From contig CM069593.1 in the NCBI GenBank assembly GCA_035771175.1, positions 39,836,741 through 39,900,740 of the forward strand: a stretch of 64,000 nt of DNA, given 5' to 3'. This DNA is from Paratinospora sagittata (lineage: Eukaryota > Streptophyta > Magnoliopsida > Ranunculales > Menispermaceae). The notes below the pieces were generated by a model. That model was not told where the DNA came from. It made no database searches and worked only from the letters and a program-made list of their open reading frames with translations. Of this stretch, positions 46,539-56,201 are shown piece by piece; position 1 is the stretch's first letter; each line of letters opens with the position of its first letter. The position numbers were made by a program, and so were the translations under genes.

Positions 46539-46551
46539 GGCTCTGATACCA
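46539..46551 (-). other. Primer binding site of minus-strand Tekay-type element
   Basis: The minus strand reads TGGTATCAGAGCC four bases beyond the LTR end, as expected for an initiator-tRNA-Met-primed element. Confidence 0.8.
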
Positions 46552-46555
46552 ATAT

Positions 46556-49179
46556 TGTCACGACGCCCCTGACATAGTCTGACGTCATGACCGGCACAGT
46601 AAACTATACATTGTACATATCCATATACAGTAGATAATATACTGTCAGCCTTCACATAGTCTCACAATCCTTTTCGAACTTATCCGAAATTTCGGGGCAT
46701 TTTCCCATAAAATGGACATTTCACAAAACCTGATATACCACAAATCAAATCACATGTATATATATATATATATATATATAATCATTCACAATGTCAACCA
46801 TTCAGTCATCATATATAACCATTCTGTCCATGTATACCATAATCCAAAATACCACCATTGTCATTCATTAATCAAACATTCCATTGTCCAAGTACATATA
46901 TCATCGCCAAATATCTTAACAATCCAAAATAACCATTGATATCTGCTTTTTCCAAAATAACCCCTCTATATGGTAATACATATATAATATGTGTGATAAT
47001 TATATACATATCAAAATAAATAAAACATGTAACCACTTCCTCCAAAGCATACGTACATCAACAACGCTATGTCCTAGTCACGTGCTGATCACACTCAAAT
47101 TTTTTGTTTTCCTTTTGCTTCTGTACCTGAAATGGTGAAGGAAATGAGGTGAGCAAACAACAGCTCAATGAATATATCTCTTGACATGACAATCGCATGC
47201 ATTTAGGGAAACATGGCATATCAAATCGTTTAAATTAAAATATTTCAAAAGCACATATGCAACATTCATCAAAATAATATACATGCACACAATATATAGT
47301 TTATGCTAATTCAATAAACCAGTGCACATTTTCATCAAAAATTTACCATCTCCCTCCTTCAAGGCAAGAGAGTGGGTCTAACCCTTGTATGGTCGTTACA
47401 AGGTAGCCACAACCGCTCATGACCCCATTCACAGTCATTTCAAGGATCGCAACCCTTGTTAGGACAGGCCTACTGACAATGAGGTTTCGCAAAACCTCAT
47501 CCGGGTCTAATTCCTAACGACATGACATTATTAGCTCCAACTGCTAAAAATCAGTTTGCATGATCAATAAAAACTCAATGCATTACATATAAATATAACA
47601 TGCATACAATCAAACATTTTATATGTATACAATGTCATACAAGAACCAAATCAAGAAAACTATACTCACAGTGGTTACACGAGGTTTCTATGCTAATATA
47701 CCATCTAAAATCCAGCAACAATAAGCATCAAGGTTACTTGCATCATCAAATGTCCATCATAATTGCTTCCTCAAAAGCATTTATCCATGCACTTAATCTC
47801 TAAATTCAAATACTGCAATTAGGTAATTCAAGCCATAGATCATTATGAGAATCAATTAAACACCATTTAAACTCACCAAAACACCATTACTAACACTCAA
47901 ATTTCCCATCTGGTTCAACAGCTAAGATGGGGTTATTTCACCATGGAAATGCAACATTTACGCTAGATTTCAACACCAAAGTACTCACATAAGCACATGG
48001 AAGCATATGTCAATTTTATTAAAAATATAGAACATTCCTAAAATTATGTTGTTCACATCGACACGTGTAAAATCAATCATTCTATCATTCTACTACCTTC
48101 CACAGGTATTTTATTGAGGTTTCACATGTTCGCAGAGGCATCCAAAGTCAATTTTACTCATAAAAATCATATATTTAGGTACTAAAACTATCAACGCATA
48201 TCCAAAAATCATGATCTTAACATCGAAATGTCCGGAATTCAGTTCTCTACGATTCTATGATCTCAAACCGGAGTTTCACTGGATTCCAATTCGCTTTTAT
48301 TCACTAGATATAATCACAGTGCTATTTACGGTACTGTTCACATCACTGTTCATTAAACACATGTAAATTTTTACTAAAATTGTCAAACGGTCTCCAAAAA
48401 TCATGAAATTAGCATCGATGGACTGACAATAATTCATTTTACCATTCTATAGCCTTAAACTGCAATTTCATCGGGTTTTAATATGATTCGTAATGTCTCA
48501 AATATCAACTTTAACTTCCAACAGCCATAAATATTTCAAATAAACACATAAATGAAATCTAACCACATATTCGAGGCTTCTATAGTCTAGGGAGTGTTTT
48601 TCAACTTTTCGAACAAATTTTCATTCAAGTTGGGTCAAAACTCCCTATTTGAAAACACCGTAAAATGACTCTCATAGCTAAAATTACTCCGTTAGAATCG
48701 TCATACACTACTTAAAGATCAATTTCACGATGAGAAATAGGAAAAAAGGGCTTACCGGCTCGTCAGATTTGGCCGCGAATCCGTCGTTTCACCTTCTTCC
48801 TTCTTTCCTTTCTCTTTCTCTTCTTTCTTTCTTTCGTTCTCCTGCAACCTCTTTCCTTCTTTTAATTTTTTTAATTTTTATATTTTTCTTTCTTTCTTAT
48901 TCCATACAAGTACTGTTCCGTGAACAGTACCCACAAATGAACAGTAATTTAATATATATTTTTTAAATTCATTCTTCTCCTTCACACTCAATCCACATGA
49001 GGAATACCCGTGTTATAAATCGATTTCTATTTAAAATCACATTCCGAACTCACTTTTAACATTTTCAAGTTCATTTGACACATGTACACATAGCTTTAAA
49101 GGTACTTATACGTGTATTATACTCTTCAGTGTACGTATAAGTCAACCAAATATATTGATTAAAAGCACGGGGTGTTACA
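46556..49179 (-). mobile_element. Tekay-type 5' LTR (2,624 bp), minus strand
   Basis: On the minus strand it runs TGTAACACCCCGTGC...GGCGTCGTGACA, followed by a primer site. Its inverse complement is closely similar to the solo LTR at 28086-30669. It contains (TA)n at 46757-46781. Most of the element it belonged to is gone. At its right edge it interrupts another LTR (49180-49848). Confidence 0.88.
46757..46781. repeat. (TA)n microsatellite
   Basis: A TA run inside the LTR. The homologous solo LTR at 28086 lacks an expansion at this place. Confidence 0.85.
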
Positions 49180-49848
49180 GAAAGGCTTTTACTTGCATCG
49201 AACTTTATTATAAATGCTTGATATCTATATGTTATGAGCTTTCAATCATTCTGCACATTGGCATGCATACATGGATTATATTGATGAGTATTGATGGCAT
49301 ATCTGAATTCTATTCACTGGGCACTGTTGGTTCATCCTCATTTTCCTTTTTTAGGTCCTTCTGTTCAGGAGAAGGGCAAGAAAGTAGTCATCTCTTGAGG
49401 ACCTTGCCGGCATAGAGTTTAGGGCCTCAATGTGAGTTAGGAGGCGTTTTTGGTGAACTTTGTTGTTTAATTATGATGTATTATATTTTGAATTATGTAA
49501 TTATATCACTTATCAATTTTGTAGTATGTGGTGAGTTGGGACTTGTTAATTAGACCATGTGGCCATTATGACGGTTTTTGTACCCATGGCTTGGATCTTT
49601 ATGTTCATGTCCATTTGATGGACTAATGGGATTGTGATTTATTTATGGACTTATATGTTGTTTTGATGATCTTTTTGGATATGTAAAATTGTTTAGGTTA
49701 TGGTATTGTTTGGGATAAGGCTCGTAGGGTCTCAACCACCTCATGTGGGTTGAGAAGTGGTTGGAGATGCCTATGCCAGACATCCCGCCCTGACATTCCA
49801 AACGCCATTCCAGGCGAGATTTGGTGGTCCGGGTGTGGGGTCGCCACA
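49180..49848 (+). mobile_element. 3' part of a 5' LTR (same family as 2089-6413)
   Basis: It matches the last ~670 bp of the 4.3-kb LTR in inverse orientation, including GGATAAGGCTCGTAGGG and the end GGGGTCGCCACA. The primer site TGGTATCAGAGCC follows at 49851-49863. The first ~3.6 kb of the LTR was displaced by the insertion ending at 49179. Confidence 0.85.
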
Positions 49849-49850
49849 GT

Positions 49851-49863
49851 TGGTATCAGAGCC
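49851..49863 (+). other. Primer binding site, initiator tRNA-Met type
   Basis: TGGTATCAGAGCC lies 2 bp after the LTR end GTCGCCACA. Confidence 0.88.
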
Positions 49864-50099
49864 CATGTTTACTGGATTTGGTCTAGAAGTTGGACTTAGA
49901 CAACTTTGACCTAAGACTTGAGTGAGAGTTTTAGGTGATTAAAAGCTTAAAAAACTAACTTAAAAGCCTTACTATCTTATATTTTGTGTGTATTATATGA
50001 TATGGGTAGTTATGAGGCTTTGTTGGTATTTTAAATTCTCTTATGTGTGATGGTTGCTCGTATTTCTACATGAAATACCCTACTGATCGGCATATTAGA

Positions 50100-51060
50100 T
50101 TGTTAGAGAAGTTCATGAAATTGTAGCCTAAGAATTCACTGGTGGGGTTGACTTGAAGAAAACCGAGGATTGGCTGAAGTACATTGAGAAGATCAGTCGT
50201 TCCTTAGAGCTTGATGAGGAGTGTCAGGTCTTATGTGCTGCTCACACACTAGAGAGTGATGCAGAGGACTGGTGGCTTTCAGTATTGGACACGCAGGGGA
50301 CAATGAAGAGTTGGGACACCTTTAAATGGTTGTTCTTACAGACCTACGTTCTAGAGACTGAGAAGCAAGCCAAGCAACTCGAGTTTTTGAACCTCATACA
50401 AGGCAGCATGTCAGTTAGAAAGTACAAGCTCAAGTTCAGGCAGCTCACGGTTTATGTTCCCGGGTTGGTTTAGACCCTTGGAGATAAGATTTTGAGGTTC
50501 TCTTTGAACCTGAGGCCAGCGATCCGGCAGGCCTTATCTGTGACGAAGATGATTGATTTTGCCACAATGGTCCAGAGGGTCAAACAATATGAGTTGGCTG
50601 AGCGAGTTGATGGTATGTCTACAAGGGTAGCTCAGGGTGTGCATATTTCATAAGCAGAGTCTGGGGGACAGTTTCAGACTCCATGGAAGACAAGCAACTG
50701 GGGAAAGAAGAGGAAGTTCTTTAAGGGAACACAGTCCGAGGGTGCTCAGAGTGAGGCATCTCAGTTTCAGACTGGCGGGATGACCTCACCAGTGGTTTCC
50801 TCTCCTGCCCCGGTTTCCATTAAGGCACCGAGTGTGCCGAGACCCCCATTTCCACAGACTGCTGGCCGAGACAGAGGCCGAGACAGAGGCCGAGACAGAG
50901 GCTTTGTGACGGCATCATATGCTCCGAGAGCTCCGTTTATCGGTTACCAGTGTGGACAGGCTGGGCATAAGATTACTGAATGTTCGAATCTTCCAAGGCC
51001 TCAGGGATTTGTGCAGCAATCTAGCACTAGAGAGGTAGCAAAAGCAGCTACTGAACCAGA
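50100..51060 (+). pseudogene. Tekay-type gag with premature stops
   Basis: The capsid region is open at 50153-50473 (TEDWLKYIEKI, AEDWWLSVLD, FLQTYVLETEKQ, YKLKFRQLTVYVPGLV). A TAG follows, then IRQALSVTKMIDFATMVQRVKQYE and a TAA. The C-terminal part has a triple GRDRGRDRGRDRG repeat and a zinc-knuckle remnant YQCGQAGHKITEC, in which the first Cys appears to be replaced by Tyr. Protease sequence follows in the same frame. Confidence 0.82.
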
Positions 51061-51480
51061 CCCAACGGCATCTAGGACCTTGGTGGAAGGTACTCTTATT
51101 ATTTGTGGTGCTTTGATGCATGTATTATTTTATGCTGGGTCTACATTATCATTTATATCTGGACGCGTGGTAGATAGTTTGCATTTGACTCCCATTAGGG
51201 CTAGTACATGGTTAGTGGTGAGTATTGTAGCCAGGGAAAGGATCTACCGAAACATGATCTATAGCTAGTGTATAGTTCGGATTGGTGATGTTTAAATGCC
51301 AGTGGGCCTTAGAGTCCTTGAGTTTCTAGAGTTTGATGTGATTCTAGGGATGGATTGGCTCGCGACTTATCATGCAGTTGTTGACTATTTTGCGAAGAGA
51401 GTCATTTTTCAGATTCCCGGACACCCAGTGTTTACACTACAGGTAAAGCTTCAGACCTAACAATCAAGAGAGGTAGATTT
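51061..51480 (+). pseudogene. Tekay-type protease with mutated active site
   Basis: The active-site segment reads FYAGSTLSFISG where the family has DSG/DAGST, so the catalytic Asp is replaced (Tyr or Ala). It continues to VLEFLEFDVILGMDWLATYHAVVDY, interrupted by stops near 51267 and 51294. Confidence 0.78.
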
Positions 51481-52345
51481 GTGACTGATAGAGATAGGGA
51501 GATTTTGGTTGGGTTAATACCTGATGAGGAAGAGACTAGTGAGGTGATACCTGAGGATATTTCCATTGTTAGGGACTTTCAAGATGTGTTCCCTACGGAT
51601 CTTCTCGAATTGCCACCGAAGCGGGAGATCGATTTCATCATTGAACTAGTCCCTGGCACGTAGCATATCTCCATGGCACCATATAGAATGGCACTGGCTG
51701 CGTTGAGAGAGTTGCAGAAACAACTCGAGGAGTTGTTGGTTAAGGGCTTCATTTGCCCAAGTGTGTCACCCAGGGGAGCTCCAGTTCTTTTTTGTGAAAA
51801 AGAAATAAGGGAGCTTGCGGTTGTGCATCGACTATCGCCAGTTGAACAGGGTGACCATCAAGAACAAGTATCCTCTTCCAAGGATTGTTGATTTGTTTGA
51901 TCAGTTGAGGGGAGCGAAGTATTTCTCGAAGATTGATTTGCGCTTCGGGTATCATCAACAGAGGATTAGGGAGAAGGATGTGCCTATAACAACATTCAGG
52001 ACCCGCTATGGACATTATGAGTTCCTTGTGATGTCATTCGGTGTGACTAATGCACCGGCGATGTTCGTGGACCTAATGCAAAGAGTCTTCAGGCAGTACT
52101 TGGATAAGTTTGTCATCGTTTTTATTGATGATATATTGGTGTATTCCAAGACTCAAACTGAGCATGAGGAGCATCTCAGAGTGACATTACAGACTCTGAG
52201 GGAGCATAGGCTATATGCCAAGCTGAGCAAGTGCGAGTTTTGGATCACCAAAGTGAAGTTCTTAGGTCATGTGGTGAGTTCAGAGGGGATTTCTATAGAT
52301 CCGTCCAAGGTTGAAGTCATTATCAGTTAGCCTAAACCTACCACA
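51481..52345 (+). pseudogene. Tekay-type reverse transcriptase with stops
   Basis: Frames cover the linker ([16 protein letters not shown], then a TAG), the RT fingers ([20 protein letters not shown]), the palm with FIDDILVYS (bases 52121-52132 encode FIDD) and [21 protein letters not shown] frameshift lies near 51800-51815 and a TAG at about 52327, where the related fragment at position 1 has Trp. Confidence 0.85.
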
Positions 52346-53111
52346 GTGACCGAGATCAGAAGCTTTGTTGAGTTAATTGGTTATTACAAGAGATTCGTTC
52401 AGGGATTCTCCAAGATAGCTACGCTTATGACTAGGCTCACCCAGAAAGATGTGTCCTTTGTATGGACTGATGAGTGTGAGAATGCCTTTTTAGAGCTGAA
52501 GAAAAGATTAACATCTGCGCCAATGTTGATTTTGCCAAAACCTGATCAGGAGTTGGTTACCTACACTGATGCCTCTCGTATCGGCTTGGGTTGCGTGTTG
52601 ATGTAGAAGGATAAGGTCATTGCTTATGCATCGAGACAGTTGAAGGTGCATGAGAAGAACTATCATGTCCATGACTTAGAACTGGCCCCATTGGTTTTTG
52701 CTCTGAAGATTTGGAGGCATTATCTCTATGGTGAGAGATTCACTTTGTATTCTGACCACAAGACCCTCAAGTACTTATTCTCTTAGAATGAATTGAACAT
52801 GAGGCAGAGAAGATGGTTAAAACTCCTGAAGGACTATGATTTCACATTGGAATACCACCCTGGTAAAGCCAATGTAGTGGCTGATGCGTTGACCAAGAAG
52901 TGGGTAGAGACAATTATGGTAGCGCGCTAGATGTCTCATGAGTGGAGACTACTTGATGCGGTTACAGTGATGAGTATATGTGCTACCCCTTCGAATCAGG
53001 TTGTGATATGTGCTCAGATGAATGCTCAACCTACACAGGTCAAGGAGGTGATTGACCAGTAGAGACTTGATGTTGATTATGTGATGCACAAGTCTTGGGC
53101 TGAGAGCAGCG
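52346..53111 (+). pseudogene. Tekay-type RNase H and start of integrase, with stops
   Basis: After RSFVELIGYYKRFVQGFS the RNase H begins (LVTYTDASRIGLGCVLM, then TAG), with [20 protein letters not shown] and [19 protein letters not shown]. It ends with YHPGKANVVADALTKK. A decayed linker to integrase runs to 53111 and then stops abruptly at an LTR of opposite orientation; the integrase core is missing. Confidence 0.83.
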
Positions 53112-55223
53112 TGTCACGACGCCTCTGATGTAGGGTGACGTCATGACCGGCACAGTGTACTATACACTGTACATTCCCATCTACAGTGTACAATACACTG
53201 TCAGCCTCAAGTTAAATACACAATTTTCAAAAATTTTCGTCAGCATATCCCCATAAAATGGACATTCCGCAAATTTTCCTGATAGCCAACAAATGTAAAC
53301 TCACATATAATCATTCACATCCATCTAATATTTTCATCAACTACTTAATCATGCATTCATTATCAAAACTATATACATCATTTTATTTCATTATCATACT
53401 AACATCTCATAACCCAATATACCAGCTATCATCCATATGATCACTCCACTCATCTAAGTGATAACATATATATTACATGATACTTATACATATCAAAATA
53501 AAATAAGTCTAAACCATTCCCTCCATACATACATACACAAAAAGGTGATCCCGAAGAGTTTCTACCATTCTCGTGCCTTGCCCTTGCCTTTGAGATCTTT
53601 ACATTAAATATTGGAGGAAATTAGGTGAGCTACAATAAGCTTAGTGAGTACATCCTATCATGGCATTCATATGCATTTATATAAACATGTAATTAAACAC
53701 ATTCAAACACTTATTGGACACACATGCATCATTCAAATATAACATATATGCTTGCCATAATAATTGGAGATCATGTTCACTAAAACATGCATAGTTTTCA
53801 ACAAAATTCCTAATTTCCCACCTTTCAAGTAATAAAGCAAGTCTCACCCTCGTATGACCGTACAAGGTAGCCACAGCCTCTCATTACTCAACTCTCATCA
53901 ATTTTCATTGGACAATCCACTTCACGGCAAGGTTACCTATAACTCTTACCTGAGACTAATTCCTAATGAAAATAACTCATGTTTCGACTTGCCATTGCAA
54001 GCCTTACATCCTTCAATGCCAAAACATCTTCATGAATGTCAATTAAACAATGAACCATTAAATATATATATATATACATATATAACATGCTTACATTCAA
54101 ATCAATTTCACATATATATACAATGCCATACAAAGAATCAAGGAATATACTCACAGTGATTACACGATACTAAGTTAATTGTCAATCAACCAATATCATT
54201 ACTCTAATTCACATGCACAAGTCCATAATGTCCAACACCATTCATTCACCATGAACAACTTCCCAAAATCACCAACATACTTGCACCATTCTGGCACAAG
54301 TAGGTCATTGCTCAAACTTTCAGACTCTAATCTCTGCAATTTCCCAATTTAAACTACACTTAATCATTATCATTTAACTAAACACAATTAAACCCATAAA
54401 AAATTCTATTACAGGAGCTCCTACCCTCAGCTGGTTCAACAGCTAGGGTGGAACCATTTTTCCATTGAAACACATCATTTTACTCCCAATTCAAACCCAA
54501 ATCACCAGCTAACACAATAATCAAACACTTACCATTTGATTTCACTTCGAAATCACCAAGATCCAGCATCAAACCCACGTTTTCAATCACCTAATCTAGC
54601 CATGGAAATTCAATAAAAATCAACTATGTTGAACAACTCAACATGAGGAACTCAAATCTGGAAATTTCAGCTCAAAAGGCTAAGGTTTTACCTTGGATTC
54701 AAGCCTCCAAACCCTCTCCTTTCTTCTTCTTTTCGTTCCTCTGTTCTTCTTCTTTCTTTCCTCAAGTCTAGCAACTCAACATGTGTTGGAAAATTCGAGA
54801 AAATCTCACTTAAAATCGCGCAACCGCCCCACTGACCACATTAAAAAAAAACATGCAGACAGTGAGGAGTGCGCTTTTCCTTACCCAAAAACTGACTTTT
54901 TCTCTCTGTACTCGTGAGAAGCGCGCTTCTCCCCCTTAGGCAGGGCGCTTCTCTGAACATCCCAAAAAATGTCTCTCGGTTTTGGTCACAGGAGCGCGCT
55001 TCTTGCATTCAAAATTGAAATTTTCACGTTTTAAGGGCTTCTCATGATACCACTAACATGTTAGGGTACCAATCACTTATAATTCGCTCAATTATGCTAT
55101 TTTAAGTCAAATACACACAATTACACTGATCAAAGACCATTTTATACGTATACACATATAAATACGTATGACAATACGTATAAGTCAACGATTATGTTTG
55201 ACTCGAATGTACGGGGTGTTACA
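53112..55223 (-). mobile_element. Tekay-type 3' LTR (2,112 bp), minus strand
   Basis: On the minus strand it runs TGTAACACCCCGTAC...GGCGTCGTGACA. The coding end of a minus-strand pol (55224-55675) lies immediately upstream, so it is a 3' LTR. Its left edge abuts a plus-strand pol without a matching duplication, so the junction is rearranged. It contains GC-rich GAAGCGCGCTTC-type palindromes (about 54890-55005). Confidence 0.8.
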
Positions 55224-55675
55224 ATCTTTCCAACATAAGGAATTTCGTCCTCGAAATTAAATAGATAAGGAGGAACATACTTCAAGTGGTAAAAAGATCA
55301 GGAAATGTCTCCCTCATTTGGTCCTCTCATTTCCAAGTTTGCTCCTCATTGTCATGTAATTGTCATTTGACTCTAACCAAAAGAATTTCTTTATTTCTCA
55401 ATTTCTGAATCTTCATGTTAAGAATTTGAATGGGCTTTTCTTCATAAATAGCATCCTTCCTAACTTGTAACTGTGTTACATCTAAAATATGTGACGAGTT
55501 TGGATACTTAGTCGGGTCTGTATGGTATTTTCTCAGCATAGAAACATGAAATACATTATGAACACCGACTAACTGAGGAAGTAGTGCAAGTCTGTACGCT
55601 AGCAGACCAATTCTCTCTAAGACCTTAAAAGGTCTAACAAAACGAGAATAGAAAACTAAGAAAACGACTTTTTTG
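55224..55675 (-). pseudogene. Tekay-type integrase C-terminus and chromodomain
   Basis: Leftward translation gives a PFKVLERIGLLAYRLALLPQ segment, FHVSMLRKYHTDPTKYPNSS, then ILDVTQLQVRKDAIYEEKP and RNKEILLVRVKWQLHDNEEQ. These are the GPF-like integrase end and chromodomain that target chromoviruses to heterochromatin in this clade. One stop interrupts it (about 55345). It leads directly into the 3' LTR. Everything upstream of the integrase end is absent. Confidence 0.82.
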
Positions 55676-56201
55676 TTGAAAGATGTTAATGTTTTTATTT
55701 TTAGGTTGTGTTTGGTTAGTGATCCAAAATTTCTGGGAATAGAAAACTAAGAAAATGACTTTTCATTATTTTTTAAAAATAATTTATTTTTTTTATAAAA
55801 AATTAAAAATTATATTTTGGATTTACTCAAACCAAACAAAATTTTCATGTTTTTAGATATAAAAATTGTATCAGAATCATCAACCAAAGAAGTCCTTAGT
55901 TTTTTGAAATTGAAAATGAGTAAAGAGAGTGTTTTCCGTGGTATAAATGGAAGCACTCTTTAATTGGGGCTTACCGTGACCTTTAGGCTACGTTTAAGCT
56001 GTACATCTCTTTCTAAATCATGTTAATTGATCATTTTAGAGATTAACGTTCACATTTCATCATTTGACTGACTAGATACCAAGTCGGTCGGCGTCTTTCA
56101 CATCTACGAGTCCATCCTGTGGAATTAAAATTGGAATCGCGAACGAAGCCGAGGCGTTCCACAAAGAAGAAGTAGAACAGTAGAAGAAGAAGAAGAAGAA
56201 A
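55676..56201 (+). promoter_or_regulatory. Upstream region and 5' UTR of the insulysin-like gene
   Basis: The region separates the retrotransposon cluster from the gene. It has no open frame of note. A segment GAATAGAAAACTAAGAAAA at 55738 repeats one at 55646. Just before the ATG lies a (GAA)n purine-rich 5' UTR (about 56165-56200). I see no clear TATA box. Only ~0.5 kb therefore lies between the ATG and retroelement DNA. Confidence 0.5.
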
